NCBI RefSeq assembly: GCF_006540305.1
Contig: NZ_BJOR01000001.1
Span: forward strand, 5,394,001-5,458,000
Length of the DNA: 64,000 nt
Source: Streptomyces sp. 6-11-2
GTDB taxonomy: Bacteria; Actinomycetota; Actinomycetes; Streptomycetales; Streptomycetaceae
Direction: 5' to 3'
The notes beneath the pieces were generated by a model. The model was given only the letters and a program-made list of their open reading frames with translations. It was not told the origin of the DNA and ran no database searches. Below, one piece after another: positions 1-8,390 of the stretch. How positions within the stretch are numbered: the first letter of the stretch is position 1; every line of letters starts with the position of its first letter. The translations under genes were made by a program, and so were the position numbers.

Positions 1-45
1 GCGCTGGCCGCGCTCCGCGAGAAGCTGGCCGGCGGCCAGAGCTGA
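1..45 (+). CDS. rpsA: 30S ribosomal protein S1, C-terminal fragment
   Basis: Only the last 14 codons and the stop are inside the window; the frame reads ALAALREKLAGGQS. This Ala/Leu/Glu-rich tail followed by a strong terminator, and then by a PAC2 gene and coaE, matches the end of rpsA in Streptomyces as I remember it. The identification rests on context and tail composition, not on an S1 domain, because none is present in the fragment. Confidence 0.6.
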   Translation, partial: ALAALREKLAGGQS

Positions 46-90
46 GCTCCCGCACAGGGGCCCAGCCGCTGAGGCTCAGCCGATGACTTG

Positions 91-121
91 AAGGGCCGCA
101 CCCGTTCCGGGTGCGGCCCTT
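91..121 (+). terminator. Terminator downstream of rpsA
   Basis: A perfect 14-bp inverted repeat (AAGGGCCGCACCCG, 3-nt loop TTC, then the complement) lies 45 nt after the rpsA stop. There is no long U-tract, which is usual for Streptomyces terminators. Confidence 0.85.
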
Positions 122-223
122 CGGGCTGTTCGGGGTACCTCGCGGCCACTTGCGGCCGACGGGGAATGCGAACGTCCCACAGCTCGTTGTGAACCTACGA
201 ATACGAGGAGGGGCGGTCACACA

Positions 224-1162
224 GTGCTTGATCCGCAGGGTTTGTACGCATGGGAGCCGAAGGGTCTGGCCGTCGTCGACATGGCGCTCGCCCAGGAGTC
301 GGCCGGCCTTGTCCTGCTCTACCACTTCGACGGATACATCGACGCGGGGGAGACCGGCGACCAGATCGTCGATCGGCTGCTGGACTCGCAGCCCCACCAG
401 GTCGTGGCGCGCTTCGACCACGACCGGCTCGTGGACTACCGGGCCCGCCGCCCGCTGCTGACGTTCCAGCGGGACCGCTGGACCGAGTACGAGGTGCCGG
501 GCATCGAGGTGCGTCTCGTCCAGGACGCCACCGGCGCGCCGTTCCTGCTGCTGTCCGGGCCCGAGCCCGACGTGGAGTGGGAGCGTTTCGCGGCGGCCGT
601 ACGGCAGATCGTCGAGCGTCTCGGCGTACGCCTGTCGGTGAACTTCCACGGCATCCCCATGGGCGTCCCGCACACCCGCCCGGTGGGCCTGACGCCGCAC
701 GGCAACCGCAGTGACCTGGTACCGGGCCACCGCAGCCCGTTCGAGGAGGCACAGGTGCCGGGCAGCGCGGAGGCGCTGCTGGAGTACCGCCTGATGCAGG
801 CCGGGCACGACGTGCTGGGCGTGGCCGCGCACGTGCCGCACTACATCGCGCGCTCCCCGTACCCGGACGCGGCGCTGACGGCCCTGGAGGCCATCACCTC
901 GGCCACCGGGCTGGTCCTGCCGAACGTCGCCCACGCCCTGCGCAACGAGGCCCACCGCACCCAGACCGAGATCGACCGGCAGATCCGCGAGGGCGACGAG
1001 GAGCTCACTTCCCTCGTCCAGGGCCTCGAGCACCAGTACGACGCCGCCGCGGGCGCGGAGACCCGGGGCAACATGCTCGCCGAGCCGGTCGAGATCCCGT
1101 CGGCGGACGAGATCGGCCGCGAGTTCGAACGCTTCCTGGCGGAGCGGGAGGGCGAGAACTGA
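224..1162 (+). CDS. PAC2 family protein
   Basis: This is a 312-residue cytosolic protein of the PAC2 (proteasome assembly chaperone 2-like) superfamily. The family is common in actinobacteria, which carry a 20S proteasome, but the bacterial members have no settled biochemical role. The fold is suggested by the N-terminal strand/glycine pattern, a central stretch with [13 protein letters not shown] (about 147-159) and the [14 protein letters not shown] segment (about 206-219). The C-terminal 60 residues are charged and helical. The GTG start at 224 is preceded by GAGGAGGGG at 205-213. It stands alone between the rpsA terminator and coaE. Confidence 0.8.
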   Translation: MLDPQGLYAWEPKGLAVVDMALAQESAGLVLLYHFDGYIDAGETGDQIVDRLLDSQPHQVVARFDHDRLVDYRARRPLLTFQRDRWTEYEVPGIEVRLVQDATGAPFLLLSGPEPDVEWERFAAAVRQIVERLGVRLSVNFHGIPMGVPHTRPVGLTPHGNRSDLVPGHRSPFEEAQVPGSAEALLEYRLMQAGHDVLGVAAHVPHYIARSPYPDAALTALEAITSATGLVLPNVAHALRNEAHRTQTEIDRQIREGDEELTSLVQGLEHQYDAAAGAETRGNMLAEPVEIPSADEIGREFERFLAEREGEN

Positions 1163-1250
1163 CGCGGGGTGCGTGAGCCGGCGGGGGAGGGCAAGAGGTG
1201 GTGCCCGCCCGGCGGGCGGGCCGCCGGGGACAGGGCCTAAGCTGCCGCTC

Positions 1251-1886
1251 ATGCTGAGAGTGGGCCTCACCGGGGGCATCGGTGCCGGTAAGAGCGAGGT
1301 GTCGCGGCTGCTCGTGAAGTGCGGGGCGGTGCTGATCGACGCCGACCGCATCGCGCGCGAGGTCGTCGCTCCGGGCACGCCCGGCCTCGCGGCGGTCGTC
1401 GACGCCTTCGGCCCGGACGTGCTGACCGAGGACGGGAGCCTGGACCGGCCCAGGCTGGGTTCCGTCGTCTTCGCCGACTCCGGGAAGCTGGCCGTCCTGA
1501 ACTCGATCGTGCACCCCCTGGTGCGCGCCCGCTCCCGCGAACTGGAGGAGGCCGCCGCCGAGGACGCCGTCGTGGTCCACGACGTCCCGCTCCTCACGGA
1601 GAACGGCCTGGCCCCGCTCTACGACCTCGTGATCGTCGTGGACGCGAGCCCGGCGACCCAGCTCGACCGGCTCCTGCGGCTGCGCGGGATGACCGAGGAG
1701 GACGCACGCGCGCGCATGGGTGCGCAGGCGACCCGGGAGAAGCGCCTGGAGATCGCGGACATCGTCATCGACAACGACGTACCGTTGGAGCGGCTCGAGC
1801 GGCGGGTGCGGGAGGTCTGGGCGGAGCTGGTCCGCAGGGCGCACACGCCCCGTCGGGCGTACCGGGAACAGGGATCCCAGGAATAG
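1251..1886 (+). CDS. coaE: Dephospho-CoA kinase
   Basis: CoaE phosphorylates the 3'-hydroxyl of the ribose in dephospho-CoA, the last step of coenzyme A synthesis. The 211-residue protein has the P-loop GGIGAGKS at 8-15, the DAD motif at 30-32 and a VPLLTE segment near 109-114, all typical of the family. I chose the ATG at 1251 because the P-loop then starts at residue 8. A TAAGCT box 7 nt before the ATG and the lack of a Shine-Dalgarno sequence suggest a leaderless message. It is followed by a TPR gene 50 nt downstream. Confidence 0.95.
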   Translation: MLRVGLTGGIGAGKSEVSRLLVKCGAVLIDADRIAREVVAPGTPGLAAVVDAFGPDVLTEDGSLDRPRLGSVVFADSGKLAVLNSIVHPLVRARSRELEEAAAEDAVVVHDVPLLTENGLAPLYDLVIVVDASPATQLDRLLRLRGMTEEDARARMGAQATREKRLEIADIVIDNDVPLERLERRVREVWAELVRRAHTPRRAYREQGSQE

Positions 1887-1936
1887 GGCTGCCCGGCCGG
1901 GGCGTTGAACCACCTCGGCCAGGGAAGGAAGCAGTC

Positions 1937-2299
1937 GTGCCCGAACGTACTCCGGAGACCCACGTCATCGACTACCGCGCCGCCGAGAAGCTGCTCGCCG
2001 CGCGGGACCCGCGGGGCGCGGTCAAGCTGCTCGACCGGGTCATAGCCGCCCATCCAGAGAACACCTCCGCCCGGCTGCTGCGCGCCCGCGCCTTCTTCGC
2101 AGCCGCCCAGCTCCGGCCCGCGGAGCTGGAGTTCACCATCGTGCTGGAGCGCGAACCGGACAACGCGTACGCGCACTTCGCACTCGCCCGCACCTACGAG
2201 CGGCAGGGCCGCCCCGACGAGGCCAGGCGCCACTTCCGGCTGGCCGCCGCGCTGGACCCGAACCCGGAGTACCTGCAACGGGCGCGGTTCGACACCTGA
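1937..2299 (+). CDS. Tetratricopeptide repeat protein
   Basis: This is a small 120-residue soluble protein with about two TPR units covering residues 25-105. They include an AHPENTSARLLRARAFFAAAQ-type helix pair and the segment REPDNAYAHFALARTYERQG, which fits the TPR consensus closely. TPRs mediate protein-protein contacts, and the partner is unknown. The GTG start at 1937 has AGGGAAGGA at 1921-1929. A longer open frame runs upstream in the same phase, but it overlaps coaE and has no RBS. Probably co-transcribed with coaE. Confidence 0.85.
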   Translation: MPERTPETHVIDYRAAEKLLAARDPRGAVKLLDRVIAAHPENTSARLLRARAFFAAAQLRPAELEFTIVLEREPDNAYAHFALARTYERQGRPDEARRHFRLAAALDPNPEYLQRARFDT

Positions 2300-2344
2300 C
2301 GGCCGCCCGCGGCCGGCCGTCCTTCGCGCGGCCGGCGGCCGGCG
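2300..2344. terminator. Convergent hairpin between TPR and DUF6343 genes
   Basis: A GC-only imperfect inverted repeat (GCCGCC...GGCCGGCCG / CGGCCGG...GGCGGC) with the loop TCCTTCGCG fills the 46-nt gap between two converging genes. It could serve both strands. The pairing contains bulges. Confidence 0.5.
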
Positions 2345-2345
2345 G

Positions 2346-2612
2346 CTACCGCTGTCGGTCGTCCGGCGGCCAGTACGGCGGTACGTCCCGCCCCGGCTGG
2401 TAGTGCGGACCCTGCCGAAGGTGCCGGACGACCACCGTGAGGTCGACGGCCATCACCAGCCACAGCACCCCGCAGGCCGCCGCCCAGCCGGGCCGTCCGA
2501 CCAGCACGAAGATCACCGTGCCGAAGCCCGCCCAGACCAGCCCCCACACACTCAGCCAGAACCGCGCCCGCAGGGCACTGCGCGCGGTGGCGGGTTCACT
2601 GCCTGTACGCAT
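2346..2612 (-). CDS. DUF6343 family small membrane protein
   Basis: This 88-residue protein starts MRTGSEPATARSALR, the usual opening of the actinobacterial DUF6343 family as I know it. Two hydrophobic helices (about 20-38 and 41-58) make it an integral membrane protein, and the C-terminal 25 residues are Pro-rich and polar. No function is established. The ATG at 2612 is chosen because a GGAGG lies upstream on the minus strand and because the family begins with this sequence; a longer frame reaches 2660. Confidence 0.7.
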   Translation of the reverse strand: MRTGSEPATARSALRARFWLSVWGLVWAGFGTVIFVLVGRPGWAAACGVLWLVMAVDLTVVVRHLRQGPHYQPGRDVPPYWPPDDRQR

Positions 2613-2743
2613 CGCCGATCTCCACTCCTCCTTGCAACGTAACTCTGGCCCGGGCCGCACTCCAAAGCCGTGCCGGCCTCACTCGGACGGGTGAATCAGG
2701 CTGGGAGGGGAACGGCCGTGCGGAGGCGGGCCGTTGTCCGGGC

Positions 2744-3451
2744 ATGGAGCTGAGAATGCGCGAGGGTCATCAGGGGACGGGACCGGGAGCGATCACGCCG
2801 GACGGCTGCGCGGTGGAGTTGTACGCGCGGCTGCCCGTGGGGAGCGAGCCGGACGTCATCGCCGCGGTCGTGCCCGTGGGCGCGCACATCCTGGAGCTGG
2901 GCTGCGGTGTGGGCCGCGTGACCCGTCCGCTGCTGGAGCGCGGCTTCACCGTCACCGCGGTGGACGAGTCACCGGACATGCTGGAGCGGGTGCGCGGGGC
3001 GCGGACCATATGCAGCCCCATCGAGCGTCTGGACGTGGGGGAGACCTTCGACGCCGTGGTGCTCGCGTCGTTCCTGGTGCACACGGGCGACCCCGAGGTA
3101 CGGCGCGGGCTGCTCCGCACCTGCGCACGGCATGTCGCGGAGGGCGGCTGCGTACTGATCCAGAGGGAGGGCGGCGATTACCACATCAATGTGCCGCGCG
3201 AGCGGATGGACCCGGCGGGCTTCACGGTGCGGATCCTGTCGGCCGAGCCGGTCGGGGACGGGGTGAACGCGGTCCGCGCGGAGTACGTGTTCCCGGACGC
3301 GACCTGGACCCAGACCTTCAGGTCCCGGCCGCTGTCCGAGGAGGAGTTCGAGGAGGCGCTGGCGGAGGCGGGCCTGAGGGTGGACAGGTGTCTGACCGAG
3401 GACGGGACGTGGGTTCGGGCGGTTCCGGAGGTGCGGAAGGAGCGTCCTTGA
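2744..3451 (+). CDS. Class I SAM-dependent methyltransferase
   Basis: This 235-residue protein has a Rossmann methyltransferase core. Motif I is ELGCGVGR at 51-58, with an acidic strand end VTAVDESPDML at about 70-80, and motif IV-like FDAVVLASFLVHT follows near 104-116. The substrate cannot be told from the sequence. It lies alone, upstream of a DoxX gene, with a 20-nt tandem duplication just after its stop. The ATG start lacks an obvious strong RBS. Confidence 0.8.
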   Translation: MELRMREGHQGTGPGAITPDGCAVELYARLPVGSEPDVIAAVVPVGAHILELGCGVGRVTRPLLERGFTVTAVDESPDMLERVRGARTICSPIERLDVGETFDAVVLASFLVHTGDPEVRRGLLRTCARHVAEGGCVLIQREGGDYHINVPRERMDPAGFTVRILSAEPVGDGVNAVRAEYVFPDATWTQTFRSRPLSEEEFEEALAEAGLRVDRCLTEDGTWVRAVPEVRKERP

Positions 3452-3490
3452 CGGAGCCCGGACAGCGATGACGGAGCCCGGACAGCGATG
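3451..3490. repeat. Perfect 20-nt tandem duplication
   Basis: ACGGAGCCCGGACAGCGATG occurs twice back to back at 3451-3470 and 3471-3490. The first copy begins on the last base of the methyltransferase stop codon. Confidence 0.95.
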
Positions 3491-3567
3491 AGTTCCGGGG
3501 CGCGGACCGGTCTACCCCTGCGAAAGCACGACAGCCGTTGCTCATCGCCGCACACAGGGAGACCCAC

Positions 3568-4029
3568 ATGTCCGAGCGCATCGCGCCCATCGCACCCACC
3601 ACGTCCGTCCCGGCGTCCGTCGCCACCGAGACGCCCGCCTCCGGCCGCCGCGCCGCCCGTGTCGCGCTGCGGGGCGTGCAGGTGCTGCTCGGACTGTTCT
3701 TCGTGTTCGCCAGCGCGTTGCCCAAGCTCATCGCGCATCCGTCGGCGGTCGAGATCTTCGACGAGATGGGCTGGGGCAGCGCGGGCATGTACGGCATCGG
3801 GGTGCTGGAGCTGGCCGGGGGCGTGGCGCTGCTGATCCCGGTGCTCCAGTCGGTGTCGGCGGTGGCGCTGAGCGCGCTGATGGTGGGGGCGTTCATCGTG
3901 CAGCTGACCGCCTTCGGCGGGCAGAACGCGGCGACCCCGATCGTCCTGATCGTTCCGCTGGCGGTCATCGCCTGGGCCCGTCGGGACCACAACGCGCGGC
4001 TGCTGCGGCTGGTGCGGCGGCAGGCGTGA
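3568..4029 (+). CDS. DoxX family membrane protein
   Basis: This 153-residue protein has four predicted transmembrane helices beginning around ALRGVQVLLGLFFVFASALPK (about 30-50). The helix pattern and the conserved G..F..S...K..... segment fit the DoxX/DoxD-like family, small quinone-associated membrane proteins often linked to thiol or oxidative stress. The first 28 residues are a Ser/Thr/Pro/Ala-rich cytoplasmic extension. The ATG at 3568 has AGGGAGA just upstream. It converges on the S4 gene. Confidence 0.8.
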   Translation: MSERIAPIAPTTSVPASVATETPASGRRAARVALRGVQVLLGLFFVFASALPKLIAHPSAVEIFDEMGWGSAGMYGIGVLELAGGVALLIPVLQSVSAVALSALMVGAFIVQLTAFGGQNAATPIVLIVPLAVIAWARRDHNARLLRLVRRQA

Positions 4030-4088
4030 CGGGCCCGACCGTCCGGACGGCGGCGGCGCGACCGGACTGCGACGCGCCTGGACCGGCT

Positions 4089-4589
4089 TCACCGTCCCTT
4101 CGGACGGCTCCCCGGGCTCGGGCCGCCTCCGGAACCACCCGGACCGCCCAGGTCCCGCAGGCGTTCCAGCTCGCGGCGGTCGCGCTTGGTCGGGCGGCCG
4201 GTGCCGCGGTCGCGGATGCCGATCGGGGCGACGGCCTCGCGAGGCGGGGGCGGCGGGGAGTTGTCGACGTAGCACTGGACGGCGATGGGAGCGCCCACGC
4301 GCTTGCGGATCAGCCGCCTGACGACGACGATCCGCTCGCGGCCCTCGTGCCGCAGCCGCACCTCGTCACCGACGCGCACCGCGTGGGCGGGCTTCACCCG
4401 CTCCCCGTTCACCCGGACATGCCCGCCCCGGCACGCGGTGGCGCCGACGGAGCGGGTCTTGACCAGCCGGACGGCCCAGATCCAGCTGTCGATCCGCACG
4501 TTCTCCCCGCTCGCCGGCCCGGCCGCCTCGGCGGCGGCGACGGCGGCGGCGGTCTTCGGATCCACGTCTCGGTCGTCCTGCGAAGCCAT
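4089..4589 (-). CDS. S4 domain RNA-binding protein (Hsp15-like)
   Basis: The 166-residue protein has an S4 RNA-binding domain at 31-80. It begins VRIDSWIWAVRLVKTRS and contains GGHVRVNGERVKPAHAVRVGDEV. This arrangement matches the HslR/Hsp15 group, which binds stalled 50S subunits carrying nascent-chain tRNA. The N-terminal 28 residues are Ala-rich and acidic, and the C-terminal 35 are Arg/Gly/Pro-rich and probably disordered. It diverges from the uracil-DNA glycosylase gene with a 55-nt gap. Confidence 0.85.
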   Translation of the reverse strand: MASQDDRDVDPKTAAAVAAAEAAGPASGENVRIDSWIWAVRLVKTRSVGATACRGGHVRVNGERVKPAHAVRVGDEVRLRHEGRERIVVVRRLIRKRVGAPIAVQCYVDNSPPPPPREAVAPIGIRDRGTGRPTKRDRRELERLRDLGGPGGSGGGPSPGSRPKGR

Positions 4590-4644
4590 GCATCCGACCT
4601 TAGCGGCCCGACCGCTCCGGACCGGAGGTAATTACCGTGGAGCC

Positions 4645-5343
4645 ATGGACAGCAGCAGCCTCGCCGCCCTCGACGAGCGGATCGCCGGCTGCCGGGCCTG
4701 CCCGCGGCTGGTCGCCTGGCGGGAGGAAGTGGCCCGCACCAAGCGGGCCGCGTTCGCCGACTGGACGTACTGGGGCCGTCCGGTACCGGGCTACGGACCG
4801 GCGGACGCCCGCCTGCTGATCGTCGGACTGGCCCCGGCGGCGCACGGCGGCAACCGCACTGGCCGCATGTTCACCGGCGACCGCTCCGGCGACGTGCTGT
4901 ACGAGGCGTTGTACGAGCTGGGCCTGGCCTCCCAGCCCACCTCCACGTCCGCCGACGACGGCCTGGAGCTGTACGGGGTACGCGTCACCTCCCCCGTGCA
5001 CTGCGCGCCCCCCGCCAACAAACCCACCCCCGGCGAACGCGACACCTGCCGCCCCTGGCTGGTCCAGGAACTGACGCTGCTGCGCCCCACCCTCCGCGCC
5101 GCGGTCCTCCTGGGCGCCTTCAGCTGGCAGGCGGCCCTCCCGGCCTTCACCGAAGCCGGCTGGCCCGTACCCCGCCCCCGCCCGCCCTTCGCCCACGGCA
5201 CCCGGGTGTCCCTCGACGGCCTCGACCTCTTCGGCTGCTTCCACGTCAGCCAGCGCAACACGTTCACCGGCAGACTCACCCCCGGCATGCTCCGGGACGT
5301 CCTGCGGACGGCGGCTCAAGTGGCAGGGCTTCCGGTCGAGTAG
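4645..5343 (+). CDS. Uracil-DNA glycosylase, family 5 (UDGb type)
   Basis: This enzyme removes uracil, and probably other deaminated bases, from DNA to start base-excision repair. The 232-residue protein has motif 1 GLAPAAHGGNRTGRMFTGD (61-79), in which the catalytic Asp of other UDG families is replaced by Ala/His as in family 5. Four Cys (16, 19, 120, 135) are placed to bind a 4Fe-4S cluster, and the HVSQRNTFTGRLT segment has H200. The ATG at 4645 follows GGAGG at 4623-4627, although that spacing is long. It adds to the DNA-repair content of the window, but no damage-type promoter motif is visible here. Confidence 0.9.
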   Translation: MDSSSLAALDERIAGCRACPRLVAWREEVARTKRAAFADWTYWGRPVPGYGPADARLLIVGLAPAAHGGNRTGRMFTGDRSGDVLYEALYELGLASQPTSTSADDGLELYGVRVTSPVHCAPPANKPTPGERDTCRPWLVQELTLLRPTLRAAVLLGAFSWQAALPAFTEAGWPVPRPRPPFAHGTRVSLDGLDLFGCFHVSQRNTFTGRLTPGMLRDVLRTAAQVAGLPVE

Positions 5344-5403
5344 CCCCCTGTCACCTGGGGAAATGAGACGACGCGGCCGCCGTACGCCCGTTACGGTGCC
5401 CCG

Positions 5404-6366
5404 ATGGGCCTGTATCCGGAGATCGAACCGTACGACCAGGGCATGCTCGACGTCGGCGACGGCAACCGCGTGTACTGGGAGGTCTGCGGCAACCCCCGTG
5501 GCAAGCCGGCGGTGATGCTGCACGGCGGGCCGGGTTCCGGGTGCACGCCGGGTCACCGGCGCTACTGCGACCCGGCCGCGTACCGGATCGTGCTGCTCGA
5601 CCAGCGTGGCTGCGGCCGTTCCACGCCGCACGCGAGCGTGTACGGCACCGACATGAGCGTCAACACGACCGAGCACCTGATGGCCGACCTGGAGCTGCTG
5701 CGGCGGCAGCTGGGCGTCGAGCGGTGGCTGGTGTGGGGCGCTTCGTGGGGATCGGTGCTGGGACTGCGTTACGCGCAGACGCGTCCCGGCGTGGTCTCCG
5801 AGCTGGTGCTGACGGGGATCGCGACCGGCTCCAACCCCGAGGTGACCCTGCTGACCCACGGCCTGGGAAGGGTCTTCCCCGAGGCCTTCGAGCGGTTCCT
5901 CGCCGAGTTGCCCGAGCCGGACCGCGCCGGAAACCTCGCGGCCGCCTTCAACCGGCTGATCGAGTCGCCCGACCCGGCGGTGCGCGAGCGGGCCGCGCGC
6001 GCCTGGACCGACTGGGAGACGGCGACCGTCCCCGCTCCGCCCCGCTCCGTCGAGCGCTACGAGGACCCCGCGTTCCGCATGGGCTTCGCCCGTACGGTCA
6101 CGCACTACTTCGGCAACGACCACTTCCTCGGCGAGGGCAACGACGAGGGCGTGGTGCTGGGCGACGCCCACCGGCTCAAGGGCGTCCCCGGCACCCTCGT
6201 CCAGGGCAGCCTCGACTTCGGCAACCTCCTCGGCACCCCCTGGCGCCTCCACCGGGCCTGGCCGGACAGTGAGTTGACCGTCGTGGACGAGGCCGGTCAC
6301 GACTCGGGAGCACCGGGCGTGGTGGAGGCCCTGGTGGCCGCGACGGACAAGTACGCCCGACGCTAG
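5404..6366 (+). CDS. pip: Prolyl aminopeptidase (proline iminopeptidase)
   Basis: An alpha/beta-hydrolase of 320 residues that releases N-terminal proline from peptides. The oxyanion motif HGGPG is at 40-44, the DQRGCGRS motif at 66-73, and the nucleophile elbow GASWGS puts the catalytic Ser at 114. A late DEAGHDSG holds the catalytic His. The length fits the family. A TACGGT box at 5392-5397 ends 6 nt before the ATG and no Shine-Dalgarno is present, so the mRNA is probably leaderless. Confidence 0.92.
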   Translation: MGLYPEIEPYDQGMLDVGDGNRVYWEVCGNPRGKPAVMLHGGPGSGCTPGHRRYCDPAAYRIVLLDQRGCGRSTPHASVYGTDMSVNTTEHLMADLELLRRQLGVERWLVWGASWGSVLGLRYAQTRPGVVSELVLTGIATGSNPEVTLLTHGLGRVFPEAFERFLAELPEPDRAGNLAAAFNRLIESPDPAVRERAARAWTDWETATVPAPPRSVERYEDPAFRMGFARTVTHYFGNDHFLGEGNDEGVVLGDAHRLKGVPGTLVQGSLDFGNLLGTPWRLHRAWPDSELTVVDEAGHDSGAPGVVEALVAATDKYARR

Positions 6367-6382
6367 GCGGCCCGGCCCGGTC

Positions 6383-7267
6383 TCACGGCCGCCACACGTA
6401 CCGTACGTCCGGCTCCCGCTCCTCGTTCCCGCCGCCGTCGGTGTACTCGGCGGCCACGAAGCCGTGACGCTCGTAGAAGCGGTGGGCGGGCCGGTTGACC
6501 TGGAAGGTCCACAGGGAAAGGCCCCGCGGCCTGCGCTCCTTGGCGAGGGCCACGAAACGGTCGCCGAGGCCGCGTCCACGCCAGTCCGGGTCGAGGTACA
6601 ACTGCTCCAGCATGTCGTCGTCGAGCACCATGACCCCCACGACGCCGCTGTCACCGCCGGCCTCGGCGACCCAGGTCTCCTGCCGCGGCACCACCACGTC
6701 CCGGAACCAGGCGCGCACCGCGTCGTCGGAGTGCGGCCTCACAACGCCCGGCAGCGCGGCGGCGAAGGACCGCAGCCACACGTCGGCGGCGTCCCGCGCA
6801 TCCGCCCCACCGGCCCGCCGCAGCACGACACCGTTCGCCGTACTCGCGTCCCGCGCGCCCTCTTCCGTCTCCGGCACCACCGCCGTCGCCGTGATCTCCA
6901 CGAGCTGCCCCGTGTACCCGAGGCAGGCGACCCCGATCAGCGTCGACGCGTGCGGTCCCGTGCTGAGTCCGGACGCCTCGACGACCTCCCAGACGGCGGA
7001 GAGCACGGCGGGCTCGCTGCTGACGACGTACACGTCGGTCACCAGGACATGCGCCAAGTCACTGCCGACTTCGCGCAGTTGCTCGGTGAGATTGGCGATC
7101 ACCTGCTCGGCCTGGCGCACGGGATCACCCGCACCGATCAGTTCCCCCCGGGCATCCAGGGGCACGGATCCGGCCAGGAACGCCAGCCTCGTCCCGGTCT
7201 CGACGACGCAGGCGTGGGAGTAGGCGGGGGGCGCGAAGAGGCTGGGGACGGTGACACGACGGATCAC
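6383..7267 (-). CDS. RidA-like domain fused to GNAT acetyltransferase
   Basis: This 294-residue two-domain protein has a RidA/YjgF-type domain at about 5-133 and a GNAT acetyltransferase at about 147-294. The GNAT half carries LYLDPDWRGRGLGDRF (224-239) for acetyl-CoA binding and a late NRPAHRFYERHGF motif. In the RidA half, the segment PHASTLIGV (105-113) has no Arg where RidA imine deaminases keep their carboxylate-binding Arg, while the LVEITATA strand with its Glu is kept. Deaminase activity is therefore doubtful. I chose GTG at 7267 because AGGAG lies 6 nt upstream; the frame stays open to 7366, where ATG 7312 is an alternative. Confidence 0.75.
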   Translation of the reverse strand: MIRRVTVPSLFAPPAYSHACVVETGTRLAFLAGSVPLDARGELIGAGDPVRQAEQVIANLTEQLREVGSDLAHVLVTDVYVVSSEPAVLSAVWEVVEASGLSTGPHASTLIGVACLGYTGQLVEITATAVVPETEEGARDASTANGVVLRRAGGADARDAADVWLRSFAAALPGVVRPHSDDAVRAWFRDVVVPRQETWVAEAGGDSGVVGVMVLDDDMLEQLYLDPDWRGRGLGDRFVALAKERRPRGLSLWTFQVNRPAHRFYERHGFVAAEYTDGGGNEEREPDVRYVWRP

Positions 7268-7338
7268 GGCGAGCTCCTGGACGGGGACGGACACGGGCAA
7301 CTTCCCGATCATGCGCGGCCATCCTCTGCGGTGCAGCC

Positions 7339-7392
7339 GAATTAGTGGTCGGGACCGCGGCCACACGAATTGGCGGTCAGGGCCGCGGCCAC
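7339..7392. repeat. Imperfect 26-bp direct repeat, period 28
   Basis: Two 26-nt copies (7339-7364 and 7367-7392) agree at 22 positions and both end CCGCGGCCAC. They lie 72-125 nt upstream of the RidA-GNAT start, in the divergent gap with the nucleotidyltransferase gene, a position where operators are found. Confidence 0.7.
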
Positions 7393-7483
7393 CGTGAGGA
7401 ACCGCCCCGGTTTCAGGCCCTCGCCGCAGGCCGCAAGCGGAAATTCGCTGGCGCCGCGGTGCTGGTCGGCGTAGTCAGAGACG

Positions 7484-8248
7484 GTGACGCGTGACTCCTC
7501 GTTCCTCGACACCACCGCCGACCGCCTCGCCGCCCTTCCCGGAGTCCGCGCGGTGGCTCTCGGTGGCTCTCGTGCTCAGGGCACCCACCGGCCCGACAGC
7601 GACTGGGACCTGGCCGTCTACTACCGCGGCCGCTTCGACCCCGCCGATCTGCGGGCCGTCGGCTGGGAGGGCGAGGTGTCCGAGATCGGCGGATGGGGCG
7701 GGGGTGTGTTCAACGGGGGCGCCTGGCTGACCATCGGCGGTCGGCGTGTCGACGTGCACTACCGCGACCTGGACGTGGTGGAGCACGAGTGCGCGGAGGC
7801 GGAGGAAGGGCGGTTCCGCGTGGAGCCGCTGCTGTTCCATCTCGCGGGAATCCCCAGCTATCTGGTTGTCGCGGAGCTCGCCGTCAACCGGGTGCTGCGC
7901 GGCGAGCTGCCCCGCCCCGCCGCCTACCCGTCCGCCCTTCGACGTTCGGCGCCCGGACACTGGTACGGACGGGCCACTGCCACCCTGGCCTACGCGAAGT
8001 CCGGACACGCCCCGAAAGGCGACCTCACCCAGGTCGCTGGTGCGATCGCCCTGGCCGCGACCCAGACCGCCCACGCGGTACTGGCCGCGCGGGGCGAGTG
8101 GACCACCAACGACAAGGGGTTGACCCGCCGCGCGGGCCTGCGTGCGGTCGACGACATCGTGGCGGGACTCGACCCGGGACCCGGGACCCTGACCGGCGCC
8201 CTCACGGACGCCGAAGCCCTGCTCGGCGGCTGCATGCCGAAGGTGTGA
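7484..8248 (+). CDS. Nucleotidyltransferase domain protein
   Basis: This 254-residue protein belongs to the polymerase-beta-like nucleotidyltransferase superfamily. The GGSRAQGTHRPDSDWDLAVYY segment starts at 27 and supplies the GGS motif and metal-binding D40 and D42, and RRVDVHY supplies the third acidic residue at D90. Aminoglycoside adenylyltransferases share this core, but so do many proteins of unknown substrate, so no drug-resistance role is claimed. It starts with GTG at 7484 with a weak RBS and ends in a convergent terminator. Confidence 0.8.
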   Translation: MTRDSSFLDTTADRLAALPGVRAVALGGSRAQGTHRPDSDWDLAVYYRGRFDPADLRAVGWEGEVSEIGGWGGGVFNGGAWLTIGGRRVDVHYRDLDVVEHECAEAEEGRFRVEPLLFHLAGIPSYLVVAELAVNRVLRGELPRPAAYPSALRRSAPGHWYGRATATLAYAKSGHAPKGDLTQVAGAIALAATQTAHAVLAARGEWTTNDKGLTRRAGLRAVDDIVAGLDPGPGTLTGALTDAEALLGGCMPKV

Positions 8249-8274
8249 AAAGGGAGGCCTGACACGTGAGCCGC

Positions 8275-8314
8275 AAGGGCCCCTGGCCGGCTGTGATGCC
8301 GGCGAGGGGCCCTT
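8275..8314. terminator. Bidirectional terminator
   Basis: AAGGGCCCC-TG-GCCGGC pairs with GCCGGC-GA-GGGGCCCTT around a TGTGAT loop, with one 2-nt internal mismatch. It sits between two converging genes and ends in TT on both strands. Confidence 0.85.
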
Positions 8315-8327
8315 CACGCGATCAAGT

Positions 8328-8390
8328 AGCCGTCAGCCGTCAGCCGTCAGCCGTCAGCCGTCAGCCGTCAGCCGTCAGCCGTCAGCCGTC
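8328..8390. repeat. Nine tandem copies of the heptamer AGCCGTC
   Basis: Exactly nine 7-bp units occupy 8328-8390. On the minus strand the unit reads GACGGCT, so the array supplies the last Asp-Gly codons and the TGA of the phosphoesterase gene. It then repeats TGA in the following units. The array is likely prone to slippage. Confidence 0.97.

Noticed and set aside
7484..8248. Aminoglycoside resistance gene
   Set aside because: Only the generic nucleotidyltransferase core is seen; substrate-binding features of known resistance enzymes are not evident.
8328..8390. CRISPR-like array
   Set aside because: The repeats are 7 bp with no spacers.
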